DNA of 64,000 bases from Rallus limicola (taxonomy: Eukaryota > Chordata > Aves > Gruiformes > Rallidae), in NCBI GenBank assembly GCA_022605955.1, contig JAKCOZ010000016.1, forward strand, positions 12,900,001 through 12,964,000, given 5' to 3'. Made by a program: the position numbers and the translations under genes. The notes under the pieces are model-generated. The model ran no database searches. It saw only the letters and a program-made list of their open reading frames with translations, and was not told where the DNA came from. This document shows positions 52,641-64,000 of this stretch, piece after piece. Position 1 is the stretch's first letter. The number at the start of each line of letters is the position of its first letter.

Positions 52641-53179
52641 AACTTTTAGAATCAATTCTGTTTCACAAGTGATTTGAAGTTGAAATATAGGACAATACAC
52701 ATCTAAAATAAATATTTTACCGGTTATGTGGTTATGATATGGGTTAAAATGCAGTTAATAATTTTCCACACCCTCTGGCTTACAGTTTGATCTCCCATAT
52801 GTTTCAGGTTGTCTCACATATACAGGACAAAGCACATAACCCTTCCTCAAACCCCTGATTCAAGGGTACTGCTTCAGGGAATCAATGCTTTCCAACACAT
52901 ACATAGACGGTTGACTGTCCGGTTCGGTAACCATGCAGCAGGAGTATGGTATGTATGTGTGAGGGGCATTAGCTGTGGCTGCAGAGCTGGAAAGCCTTGA
53001 AATTCAAGAAGGATCAGAACCCCAAAGTCTATGAAAAGTTCACCTAACACCAAGAGAACATTAAGTATATTGAAGATTAAAATTAGGAGCATAACTAATG
53101 TTTCCTCATCAAAATAATGTACTTGTTTATATCACTGCTTTAATAATATTTGTTCTTTACACTGCTTTTACCTTATGAA

Positions 53180-54130
53180 TTGAAGTATTAGTACTGTCTA
53201 GTCTTTTTCATTCCACAATTACTGCGGTTCAATTATGCTCTTGCATATGTCAGGTACACTACAGTCTAATTTAATCTTCATTACACATTGCCATATTGCA
53301 ATTATACATGTTATCAGAGTGTTAACACATATTTAAACCTGTTATTCTTTTGTCACTGATTTACAAAGAGGTACCTGAAAAGAAGCAGATGTCATAATTA
53401 CATGCTTATTCAGCTCATTTTATACTGAGTCTCAACGTAAATTGCAGATGAGCTAGGCATGTCCTGAAATTAATGTAGTGATAGTACACTAATGCTGTGA
53501 TTCATTATGGTTTGTCAATGTGCCTCACTTCTGGAATGTGTGATAAAATTATATTAATACTGCACAGTAATGAGATTAATGTATTTGTACATGGGGAAGA
53601 ATAATGGTTCGCTTTGTTAGACTATTGAAAAAATAACATATAGGTAATTAAAAAGAATTAGTCAAACTCCGTACAACCCCATTTATATTAAATTAATTTG
53701 TCTGGCTTCATTTCTAATAATTGATCACTCTCTGTAAATTATAAAGCACTTTTCAACCATATGAACTACTACTGTAGGAGGAGAGATTCCAGAGTATTAT
53801 GAACCATCAAGGTGGTCCCTGTGGGTTCATATTAATTAAGGTTTAACAGTTTGGAAAATTGTAGCAATATTTTATGATTCATGTAATTAAACTCTGTAAC
53901 AAAATGTCACAACCGCTAGTTATATCTGTGCCTATGATTTATATCTTACCCTTATTTCAAAGGAAGCAGAAGTAATGAAATATTCTTAAACACACAGACA
54001 ATCAAAGGAAAAATGTACTGGTTGTTTTTAGTGTTCCTAACTAATCACATTAGCATTTCATTGCCGCTACTTCAGGCACTAATGGCCACCATCAGACAGT
54101 GCAAATTAGATTAATTTAATATTCAACATC
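53180..54130. promoter_or_regulatory. extended conserved non-coding element-like cluster
   Basis: Nearly 1 kb of complex AT-rich DNA with many TAAT cores and no open frames. Examples are TTAATTAA at 53832-53839, 'gagattaatgtatttgta' near 53572, 'aataattgatcactctctg' near 53717 and 'gcaaattagattaattt' at 54101-54117. The density of homeodomain-type sites and the absence of simple repeats resemble developmental enhancer clusters found in bird gene deserts. Conservation could not be tested here. Confidence 0.33.
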
Positions 54131-55990
54131 ATAAGCTTTTCCAACAAAGGCTTGATTCGGATCTCTGACTCACTTTTTCTCCTCTGTAATTCCACTTGCA
54201 CCAATTGCATTTTCACCTGTTTTCTGCAGTAACACCGCAGAATCTATCCCCTTCCTATCTCTAATACAGCCAACACTTGCTAGCAAAAGAGCTAAACAAA
54301 ACAGACCCGCAGTGTAACGTGACGGATGCTGGATTCCAGAGTCTCGCTGTATCGTATTAATAGACTTTCTCTGAAAATGGGTTCTCCTGTGGAAAAGGTC
54401 CTTGAATAATCTGTTAGACTCACTCATTTAGACAATTAATGTTCTTGAGGTGTTGCTTTCCCTTGGCTTGTTTCTGGAGTTTCTCGCTTTTAAATTTTTT
54501 TTTGTTACTCACCATTAGAACTGAAGAGGAACTTTTAAAGTAAAATTTTATTGACAAAAAAGGTGGGTTTTTTTTTTTTAATTGAAGTGTTTGCAAAAAG
54601 ACTTTAGTTTTGACTGATTCTCAAGTCTAAAAAGCATATTATAAAAGACTTGTAAATTATGGGTACTCAGAACAAAAATCAACTTCAGTTTAGCTTTTTC
54701 TTTGAATGCGATTCTCTTACAGCGGCTCTTAGAAACCCAGAAATTAGAGCATCCAGAAACATCTGTCCTGCTGTGTGTCACTTGCAATTGATGGCATACC
54801 TTGCACAGTGTGGCTCAAAGATTGATAGTAGATGGCAGATCAATCACGCAGGGAGATGTCTAAATCCTGTAATTTCGTCCATCATAAAGATGGTTCTAAC
54901 AAATCAGATACTAGGTTTGAGACTACTTCAAAAGCAGGGATCATGTATAAATACACACCCCACATTCCCATTTTTCAAGGTTATACTTATTTCTATATCC
55001 AACTGTAATCTAGAAAGCAAAATTTAGCTTTAAATAACTGTCTGTGGCTTTTTCTGCATTCTAAAAAAACAACAAACAACCCAAACGAGAAAACCAACCC
55101 ATGGATTTATTTTTTTGAATTTTAGACTGAGGGATATGCCACTGCTATCTCTGCTAGTGTGTGGTGGCTGGAGCAGAGAATGCACATGGCTTGCATTGTG
55201 TGGAATGCACTCTGATGTGCTTTGTGGATTAATGGGATTCTTCTGCTTCTACAACAATACAAAATTCTGTTTTCTGGTAGAAATAGTATCTGTTCTCAAT
55301 GATCTTTGTTCTCAGATATCACAGTAATGGGCATCAAATAAGTACCAGAGAAGAATACTGGTTAGTGCAAATGAGCAACAAATGTAAGGCTTGATGTGAG
55401 ACCGCAGAAGTCCATTTAATTGACCTAGCAGGCTTCAGACTAGACTCTGGTTGTAAAAGGGTATATTGCACCAACCAGTCTTCATCAATTCTCTGGATGA
55501 AAGAGGGCAGCACATGTGTTAGTGACGTTGGGTCCATTCTGTAAATTGACAGATTGCCTACGATCCCTCTAGGTGCATGCTGAACCAAAATGGGGAGAGG
55601 GGTGCCCACAGAAATGGTGTGTGGTTTTCTAAGGTCTTTTCCTGTCAGGAAAATCAAAATGACTACTTCTCTAAACTTGAAAATGACTATCTTTAAAAGA
55701 AATGGCATTCTTATTCCATCTGCGAATAACTCATCTTAGGAGTTTTTCTTACCTATCCCAGCAGTGAAGAGTGAGTTTCCAGTTCAGGTCTAAACCCTTC
55801 TGAAATCTGTTTTAGGCAAGTGAATAGAAAGACACACTGTAATTACAGGGGGAAAATATCACTGACATCTGTTGGTATTCACAGTCCAGCTTTACTTTTT
55901 GTTAGTTGTTTGGTTGGTTTTTCCCTCTGGATTATTAGGCTGTCTTTTTCCTGGGCGTAAAATTTAGCCCAGGGCTTATAGGTTCAGTAG
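54130..55990. other. unique non-coding DNA with possible ancient repeat scrap
   Basis: No gene is recognised. The text 'ggcttgattcggatctctga' near 54149 faintly resembles the 'ggcctgattctgatctcac' end of an old amniote interspersed repeat. There is a T12 run at 54568-54579. The frames at 54659-55027 (plus, 122 codons) and 55334-55708 (minus, 124 codons) carry no domain I recognise. Confidence 0.45.
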
Positions 55991-56740
55991 ATAACAGTTC
56001 TATACTAATCTAGTTATGACAGATTTAATATTAATGGGACTAAGAGGAAAATCAGTTTCATGACAAACGATGATAAAGTGAAATCTTTAAGCAATAATCA
56101 AAATCAACATGCCATATCATGTCACCAGTCATTCAAAAGTGACAAGCAGAAACAATCTGCTGAGACAACATCCAACCACAAGCATAATCACATTTATGAT
56201 TTAATTCCCATTTAACATCAATCACATCAAATTAATAACCACTCTCAAAGAAAATTAAATCCTAAGTGTATTTTTCCTTTAAAGTGTTATGATCAGAGAA
56301 GAAAGTCCTAATTAAATCTTAAACCAACTACATGTTTATACATGTGACACCTGTATCTTGGCCAGCATTGTGAATTGGCCCCATGTGGATTTTCATCATA
56401 AAAGAAACTGACAATCCCTTGTAGCAGCTGCCGTAAGTTTGATTAACATGTAACATATCCTTTTGTGAAAGTTCTCCTTGTAAAGATTTTCCATTACTTT
56501 AATGACTGCACAGCCATTTTTTCTTAGGAAAATACCACGCTACACTGATTAGTGTTCGGCATGCAACACGGAGACAAAGCTGTGGGCCAATGTTTATTCT
56601 GCTCTTCCTATGTTAGAGTGTTTGTCAACAACAGATATCCTGCTCATACCTTATTTCATCTTTCCAAGTTGTTTATTCAAATAGTAAGAGCTCTGTAAGA
56701 ATAATTTCTTTAAATTACTTGGAGAACTCGTGTGATTCTG
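55990..56740. promoter_or_regulatory. conserved non-coding element-like block
   Basis: Homopolymer-poor, complex sequence with homeodomain-type cores, for example TAATTAA at 56309-56315 and 'tttatgatttaattcccat' near 56192, plus non-repetitive text such as 'gtgttcggcatgcaacacgg' near 56551. No frame is open through it. Weak call based on texture. Confidence 0.28.
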
Positions 56741-57950
56741 TGTATCCTGATCCGGGGGCAGCCAACTAGTGATGTTTAAACTTCATGCAACTCCCAAGCA
56801 CTTACATGGCTGAGAGCAACATTGTAACTCAGCTGCATGTCTTAATCTGTAAAAGCAAGCTTTCATCCCCAAACTGTCCTTCAGTGGAGCCAGCAGCTCT
56901 TCTGGGAGCATGTACATAACAAACTACTCCCAGGGTTCTGTCTTTTCCTATGCATTGTGTATGTGTCACATTTCTCAGCTGACTGAGCATTTGGTTATGT
57001 GACAGAACAACTTGCCTTCCCTGCTCCAGATGATTGTGCCTTACTGATGTAAATAGACTGCAACTGAAAGTACAGAAGTTTTGGAAAATAAGAGGAATAC
57101 ATATTACTTCAGTACTGAAGATGCTCTTGGTCTTCGCATCACCCCTTGTTATTTTTATTTCAAACAATTGAAAAATCCTAATGTAAAACTCAGGCTGATG
57201 TTCCTGTACCTCCTAAATACCATGGCAAAATAGCTTTTCTCACAGACACAGGAGATGTGCTTCTCCTGTGCTAATTCTTTCTTTCCTTTCTGTGTTAATT
57301 CTCTCTTTCTGAGATTGTATGACTCATGAAAGCAATCACTCAGAGAAGGAATGTATTTGGCAGAGAATGGATTAAATGCAATAGGAAAGCATGTACTCTT
57401 CCATATTCCCTTTCTAAGGTTCAGCAAGGGAATATAGTTTGTTTCAGGGTCAAATAATCTGACCTAGGTCAAGCAAAAGTCATGATAAACCAAATAACAT
57501 ACAACATAAACTTAAAACTACTCTTTATAAATCACACTCCTATAATGACATCCAGTTTCTTCCTGCCTCTTTAAGCTATAACATGTTTTAGGATCTTATA
57601 ACATGCAAGTCTGTTATTAAAGATTCTGCTGAATTATTCAGGGCTAAATCAAGATGTGAAGACACCTTTTTTGATACAGAAAATTGGCAAACACTCTGTA
57701 CTATGCCTTACAGCAAGAAAAACAATCTTGCTGCAGCTGTTGTGTTTATCATAAAATTGATGCTATAAAAATGTTACCTGAATACAAATGAAATTATTTT
57801 TATTTAAACCTCCCATCTTGAGAAGCACATTTCCTCACGATTATGAGATCTCCAAGGCCTGCAGTAGATCTCTGGCATAAAGTGCTTAATTTATTCTCAC
57901 TTGAAAGTTTCCTGAAATGTCAAGGCCAAATTTCAATGCACTTCGTCACC
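56740..57950. other. unique non-coding DNA
   Basis: No gene is recognised. A short perfect hairpin, 'cacaggaga' (57247-57255) with 'tctcctgtg' (57262-57270), is present. The minus frames at 56829-57167 and 57155-57427 have no known motif. Confidence 0.5.
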
Positions 57951-57951
57951 G

Positions 57952-58020
57952 AAGGTCAGATTGCGAGCCCCTTCATTACACCAGTGAGCAGCTACTCACA
58001 TGTGTAGCTCTACTGCTTTC
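57952..58020. repeat. probable ancient amniote interspersed repeat remnant
   Basis: The text 'gaaggtcagattgcgagccc', 'ttacaccagtgagcagctac' and 'tcacatgtgtag' resembles old palindromic repeats of birds, turtles and crocodilians that read 'cagattgtga.ccc ... ctcac...gtgagtagta'. Only one arm is visible. Confidence 0.35.
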
Positions 58021-60550
58021 CCAGGAATTTGAGGTGAACAGCTGCATACCAAGGTAAGCCCAGATCGATTCCTTACTGACTTCACAGCAGATAATCACAG
58101 AGTGAAAACTACTCAGCACAATTAAGAGCCTCGCAGCCCAGCCATAACCACACTCATATAAAAAATTTTCATTTGAACTAATGGTTGATAGTTTGAAATG
58201 ATAATACATTTCTATGCAACACTGGAATTCAAAAATACAGCATCCTATGAAAGGGCAATTTCTTATTCAGCAGAAAGATGTCTTTCATCACAGGAGAACT
58301 CATTCACACCATTTTTCCATGTCTTGGATAGGTGCAATAGCTTTCTTTGAAAAATTCAGGACCACGAGAGTAAAAACCAGCTGCAGCACAATATCCACAA
58401 ATACAGCCAAGACAATTGTATTCACACATATATCTCAAACAATTCCAGAAGGCATTTCACTATCTCACTCCTATTTTTCTACTTGACTGACATTTAATTC
58501 AGTTAGATTTCTCAAATACTTTTGAGCACCTCTAACTTAGCACTGAAAGATACGATCCTAAATAGCAACCACATAAAGTCTTCCATTTAATTTTTAAGAT
58601 CCTTGTTCTCCGCAAACCTCCACCCAATTCATTCAATGAACAAACCTCTACAATAATGCTTGGGATTCTACACCAGGTCAGTATCTGAGTTACTCTAACC
58701 TATAGCTTCCAGATTAAACCCTTTATGCTTTTTTACTCCCACACTCCACACCTCTACCATTACACATTTGTGTATCAAAAATTAATGGAAATGAGGAAAG
58801 ATTATTAGGAAAGATCAGTGGAGCTCCTGTTCCACAAGTTAAATCATCCCAGTTCTAGAGAAATAGCTATTACTGGAACCACATAAGTATACAGAGTTGC
58901 TAGCTCAGAGGAAAAACTTCTCTGGTCTCTCAAGCAAAATATATTCTGCATTCAGAGCTCAGGCTAAACAGCCCTACTCCGGGTCCAGTGCAGCATATTA
59001 ATTTGTTCTGTCACTAGCTTTGTTATAGTAAGACAATAAGATTTGCACCTTGCAAATAATTTTATCAGTCTTTGTCCTATACATATATTTTGTCTAAATA
59101 TTTGTAACTAAATCTGAATAAAATGTGTGAGTAACCATGCAAATAAGGATGATCAATTTGCATCCTACAGGTTGTATAATAGCCCATACTACAAAACTCA
59201 GATTAATGAACCTCCTTCTTGTACCTTTCCACTTTCTGATTACTCTTTTTCTCTTCTTTATTAAGTAAAGCTCATTTATTATTGAGCTCAGCTTGTCCAG
59301 CCTGAGTACTAGCTGGCAGCAAGGAGTGTTAACCAGAGACTCAGAAGGGGTGGATCAACACTTCCTCCCAGAGTTAAATGCAGGAAACCAGTCGCATAAG
59401 CAGGAGGTTTGAGAGTATTAGCAGTGGTTTTAGGGGAAATTAATGTCCCTTCAAAAAGTAAACCTACATGGCATACACTGGATTGAGCTGAAGCACAGTA
59501 CTACTGGTGCAAGCTGGATGATTTGTACTACCAGAGAAACTTGCTCAGTGCTATCTTGAGTTTCACAGAGATACATGCTTTAAACCACCCTTACCTGAAT
59601 AACCTATCAACTATCTTGTCAGTTCCCTTCTCCTTTTATTCTTTTGCTAAACACCAATGGTCTAAGCTGAGATGCACAGAGATTTGCTATGTTCTATCAA
59701 AAATATGCTTAATCTGACAATATGTATAAAAGGTACAGGAAATTTGGGACCTCTTTCAGCTTGCATTCCTCTTGTTTTTTCAAGAGCATACTTTATAAAG
59801 CACTTTCTATTTATTTTCTGTCAGATGACTGAGGTGTTTTTGTTCATGTCTTGCTTTAGGAGTTAAAGCTTAGTACAAGATCACTTTCATCAGAGATCAG
59901 AACTGTGCTGATCACCTCATGGATGTAATGGTGTTCCATAGGCAAGCACTTAAATGTTTTCAAAATTTACACAATGAAGGGTAACTTAATGGATAATGTG
60001 AATAACTCCTCTGGAAGACAGCTTTCACTAGATGTCCCTTTGCTCGCTCTACACAAATGGCTTTGGGGGTCACCTGCATGCTGAGAGCTGCTGTTAAAGG
60101 TTTATATTCCAGTCCTGCAGGATTTTGGCCTCTGGCCATTTTTTTTCCATCAAGCAAAGCCTTACTTAGAGGCTGCTATCTGTGCCCTGGCCCACTGCGT
60201 CTTGCTCCTACTTTCTTCTGTTTAGTAGGGTGTTGCTGATACTTGCCATGTGCTCTGGTCTTATGTGGGTAGTCAGTACGTTAGCCATGTCTTCAGAAAG
60301 CATTCAACAAAGTAGTAGAGCAGATTTTTGACCAAGTATTTGGTAGTTAGGTGCTCAGCCCATACTGACTGTTAGCAATTTCCCTTCTAAAATTATGCTT
60401 AAAAAAGACATTGAAAAATGCTGTCCCATTTGAGTGACCTTGCTTTAAAGACATGTGGAGACAAGACAAACCATGGTCAACTTTTAATCCTGCCTTTCAT
60501 AAATAAATCTAAAGGAAAATTATTGCAGTAAAATTTAGAAAATTATTCTT
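58020..60550. other. unique non-coding DNA
   Basis: No gene or clear repeat is recognised. The plus frame at 58214-58486 (90 codons) and the overlapping small frames at 59523-59866 show no domains. Confidence 0.5.
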
Positions 60551-60960
60551 CTTTAAACACAAGCCTAATTACAAATGAACATCAGCTATAGGCTATCAAC
60601 TAATGCTGTTTATTACATTGATTATAGCAGGGAATCCCTAGGGTTAGTTGATGAAATAAAGATTTAATTTGAGGGTAAAGCACAACAACAAAAATGTAGC
60701 TAATTGTAAACAATAGTATTCCAAGTCCAGCTGAGTCCATCAATATAAAAACAGAAGTTAACCTCATCCTTCCACTACTGTAAACATATTAAATGCTATT
60801 TATTGTGATTACATGTGTGTGGCCTGTTACAGCCTAAATAGGAACATTTTCGTGACTGAAAGACATAAACATCAGATAACTAACATCATTATTCCCATTT
60901 GAAAGATATAAAACCTAAATATTAATTTTAATAGTAAGGTTAGCAAATTAGGAAACCACA
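60550..60960. promoter_or_regulatory. conserved non-coding element-like block
   Basis: Complex AT-rich text with TAATTA at 60566-60571, 'gttagttgatgaaataaag' near 60644 and 'agctaattgtaaacaatag' near 60699, which includes a forkhead/SOX-like core. No homopolymers or coding frames. Called on texture only. Confidence 0.27.
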
Positions 60961-61437
60961 CACGCTAAAATCATTGCAATAACATCCATTGCTAGTAAAA
61001 TACTCTAGTTCCAAGGAGATTAAAAGTACAGGTGGGATTCAGCAGGAGTTTATATGCTATCCTGACACATGTCATAAACAGAGATTTTATACAACAAAGA
61101 ATACAGATTTTTCCACCAAAACAGAATGAGTCAGAGTAATGGAAATGAAGTTAAAAGATATTAAAAAAAAGCACCCTGTAGAAAACGATGCTTGTAAAGA
61201 AGAGAGGGGAGCAGGAACCCCCTGCAAAGTTATGGCCAGCTCAGTCGCTGCGGGTCAGGAGGCCTTGTCCACAGGAACCATGCTGTGAGGGCACCGGTAC
61301 TTGTCACAGCTCCCTGTGGGGCCAGCCACCAGATTGTCCCTGAAGGCGAAGCAGCTGCTTTGTAGGACATAGAGCCCAACCCATGAGCTTTCCTAGAACC
61401 CATCGTGTCATGCCCAGAGCTCCTGACCTAAGCTGGC
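60960..61437. other. non-coding flank, GC-richer after 61200
   Basis: AT-rich up to about 61195, then GC-richer with several CpGs. On the minus strand, downstream of the stop at 61438, another frame reads through a cysteine-containing stretch (CDKYRCPHSM near 61300-61272) before stopping. This could be part of the same decayed sequence as the next feature. Confidence 0.35.
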
Positions 61438-61653
61438 TTAGCAGTATGCTTCAGCTAGTAACTTCTTCTGGCACTTGGTGCAGAGCTCAGCGGGACTCGA
61501 GTTTGTGTTGGTACTGCAGGCTGCACAATCTGAATATTCTGATGTGCTGCTATCACTGACACCTATCCCCAGTTCCGACAAGAGAGTGACTCTAGGGCCT
61601 CCCTGTTCTCTGTACAGTGCCTTACACTTCGCTAGCACCAAAGGGGTGCAGTG
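61438..61653 (-). pseudogene. unidentified cysteine-rich coding relic, A20-type zinc-finger spacing
   Basis: A 71-codon open segment ends at a TAA (61438-61440) and is bounded upstream by another in-frame TAA; it has no ATG. Numbering from the in-frame leucine codon at 61641, cysteines at 39, 42, 54 and 57 give C-x2-C-x11-C-x2-C (CAAC ... LCTKC), the spacing of A20-type zinc fingers, which bind ubiquitin in proteins such as TNFAIP3, OTUD7 and ZFAND. The residues between the cysteines do not match any family member I can name. The patch is GC-richer than its surroundings and has CpGs. The frame immediately upstream also looks peptide-like, which would fit a frameshifted relic. Alternatives are a chance frame or a missed terminal exon. 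Confidence 0.25.
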
Positions 61654-64000
61654 TTACCCTCAGGAGCCAGGCACCTCTGAAGGTATATTTCTGGTAGTTT
61701 TGTGACATTTGTAATGACAGTGGTGAGAGAAGACACGTAGAAAAAGGCCACATTTTGAAGGGAAGGAGTAGAGTAAAGGGGTATCCTTGGCAGTTAGCAA
61801 AGCTGTTTACCAGAGACCACCAGTGACACGGAATGCTTAGCTCTTTAGAAGCCTGCTTTAAGAGTGGAAATCACGAAGGTATGTTGTCTGATTTGCAACC
61901 TGAAACCACGGCAGATTTGCATTGGAGGAACAGGGTCTGCCTTCTTGGTTACAGCCTCGCTGTTTGAATCTCCATTTTCACAAGGGCAGTCCTTTCATGT
62001 TGGGAAATTCATCTGGAAAAAACTTGGATTTCTTTGACAGTTTGCTCCACACCGCTCTTTTCCCCATGCTGTTCCTGATTTCCAAGTGGTCTCTAATAAC
62101 ACTATTATTTTAAACTTTTCTCAGTATTGCTTTTGCAGTAGTATTTTAATATTGCATGCATTTCATATCAGACACCCTTAAGGGACTTTTTTTTCTTTCT
62201 GCACTGTTTTGCTTGACATGGTTATCGTTACTGTAAGCACTGCTTTGAATAATCAAATGGTGGCCCATAGACACTGGAAGAAGAAAGGTCAGATACTGTC
62301 TATGACATATGATTTGCACATCCTTGAAAGGGAAATGAGTCATCTACATAATACAAACAATGATAACTCAGTTGCATATGACTGAGATGCTAAAGATAAG
62401 ATATGTTTATAAATGAATAAACTTCCTGATTATAGTGATATATTATGGTAAAATTTTTAAAAAATATATTTTTTTCACTTAAAAATAATGCTGAAATGCT
62501 GATATACAATGTCCATATGATTCATAGCACAATTCACTCCTTCATACACCCTTTTTAAGTAGAAAAGCATCAGTGGCTTGTTGCAAACAACTGAACCACT
62601 CCAAAACAGAAAGTATGCTTTGCAGTACAGATAAGAGCACTCTGCTTGCAAGTATCACTGCATGGATATCACAAGAGCTCAGCACTCCTACTTTGGCATG
62701 GGGACCATGAAAACACGACACTAGGTTTTAAGAGTTAGTAAAAGGAATGGAAAATGAGACTTATCAAACTAAGACCAAGAATATATTTAATTGCCATTTC
62801 CAGCCCTTCCTAAGGCATCACTAGTGCAAGCAGATCCTCCAAGTGAAAACCACTTTTCTAAGCCAACCAGATAAGGAATTAACTGTGAAAGTGAATCTTC
62901 TTAGCTCTTTAGAGCAGAGACCGAATGCCTTCCCTGTTCCTCTCTTCCACCTTATCAACCCTGCTGGAAGAAAAAATAGTGGTGGGGAAGAACACGTGTG
63001 GGGCGGGCAATCCCCACGACAGCCAAGCTGACAGGGTCAGTTCTCACAGACCTCACGGTACTGGTACTGGCAAGATGCCGCAAGCCCTGTGCTGAGGAAA
63101 AGCCATCACAGTCAGCAACCACCCTCTCTGCACCATGGTTTCAATCAGAGAGGCCATGTCTTACCAGCAGATACCCTCAATTCAGCAGCTACACAGCAGC
63201 ATCCTAACAGAGAAAAATATTAAGAACATCACAGCTCCCTTTCCTTTTTCACAAAGCATTTGGTGATCGCTTTGGCTCACTTCCATGCTGCGCAGCAGTT
63301 AAAAGTATTTGATCTTTGGCAAGGATACCTCACAGCCTTCCCCGGATGAAAAGTTCAACTCAGCTAGGTGATTAGGACTCCAGTTTGAAAGCACAGCAGG
63401 ATAAAGAGCTCAGATTAAAATCAGAAATATTCCAAACACCACAGCTCTGAGAGGGCTGAAGTTGAAATTAAATATTGGAGTCAGCACAACGCAAGAAATT
63501 CACAACCGACTGGTGTATATCTTGCATAATAAAAGTTTAACCACATATGTTCTTAATATACAGGGTAGAGACCCAAATATGACCTGGATAAATCCACTGT
63601 AATATGAACCAAAACCTTTGTTGCGTACCTTCAGCTTCATAATCTAAAAGCTGAAGGTTGAGGCTTCAGTGAGTTGAGTCTCAACACCAAGTATCTCAGC
63701 TTACCTGGCTAGTTATTTACAAAAAGCTGATAATTATTTATCCTATCACTGGAGCTGTAATGCATTTTATCAGTTGCTGCATTTTTTTGCATTTTGTATA
63801 GTACTTCCAACTGTCATAAACCAGTACAACAATCTGCCAACATGAAATAATTAATAATTATTATGTGACTGACTGATTTACTTTGCAGAACATGAAAGGC
63901 CACGAAACCTGGAGTTTCCTGGTCTACATAGTGTGCATAAAGGAAATGAGCATAAGCAATCACTGTCAGCTGTTCTTGTAAGAAAGAATTGAATCATTTA
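61654..64000. other. unique non-coding DNA
   Basis: No gene or mobile element is recognised. At 62993-63008 an E-box CACGTG is followed at once by a GC-box-like 'ggggcgggc', within a locally GC-richer patch (62900-63200). The plus frames at 62843-63031 and 62998-63207 overlap this patch and have no known motif. Confidence 0.5.

Noticed and set aside
54659..55027. 122-codon plus-strand ORF
   Set aside because: No recognisable domain. The flanks are T-rich low-complexity sequence and no supporting signals were seen.
55334..55708. 124-codon minus-strand ORF
   Set aside because: It looks somewhat protein-like in the middle but matches nothing I can name. A viral or transposon origin was considered but no family motif is visible.
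57247..57270. 9-bp perfect hairpin with 6-base loop
   Set aside because: Inverted repeats of this size are expected several times by chance in 64 kb and there is no associated feature.
1..64000. CRISPR arrays, operons, tRNA/rRNA genes, phage or IS elements
   Set aside because: No regularly spaced repeats, tRNA-like boxes, rRNA text or bacterial gene structure anywhere. The CR1 copies show this is bird chromosomal DNA.

Overview
This window looks like nuclear DNA from a bird. The main evidence is a set of CR1 LINE copies of the avian type: their 3' ends carry the usual 'ggttggactagatgatctt' and 'gattctatgattct' tails, and they sit in otherwise repeat-poor, AT-rich, CpG-poor DNA. There are no bacterial features: no operons, ribosome-binding sites, long coding ORFs or tRNA/rRNA genes. 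I could not name the species or the neighbouring genes.

I found no protein-coding gene I can recognise. The open frames in the window are almost all 60-130 codons, as expected by chance in six frames of 64 kb of AT-rich DNA. The longest (175 codons, 16573-17100 minus) crosses a C/G homopolymer and reads as low-complexity sequence. The window is best described as intergenic or deep-intronic DNA.

Layout: 1-10.7 kb is AT-rich unique sequence with a 31-base G run (4660), a 77-nt imperfect hairpin (8311) and a 16-base G run (8903). A CR1 3' fragment lies at 10.73-11.10 kb and still encodes a readable C-terminal ORF2 remnant. The stretch 11.1-16.5 kb is unique, with an A/C-rich tract, a strong small hairpin (12960) and a block resembling a conserved non-coding element (about 15.1 kb). 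A GC-richer islet follows at 16.56-18.01 kb, with C homopolymers and splice-like signals. From 18 to 38 kb the sequence is AT-rich and unique, with a minus-strand CR1 tail (25.8 kb), two probable ancient amniote repeat remnants (34.7 and 35.4 kb) and several conserved-element-like blocks. A third CR1 copy is at 38.55-38.97 kb and a 22-bp tandem duplication at 39.4 kb. A fourth, very degraded CR1 is at 50.18-50.56 kb. From 52.3 to 61 kb there are several TAAT-rich blocks that read like vertebrate developmental enhancers. At 61.44-61.65 kb (minus) a GC-richer patch has an open frame with A20-type zinc-finger cysteine spacing, which is the best candidate for a relic or missed coding segment.

No new biological system can be supported from this sequence. 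The items most worth checking are the possible zinc-finger relic at 61.5 kb, the two hairpins, the conserved-element-like blocks (which need an alignment) and the G/C homopolymers (real or assembly artefact).
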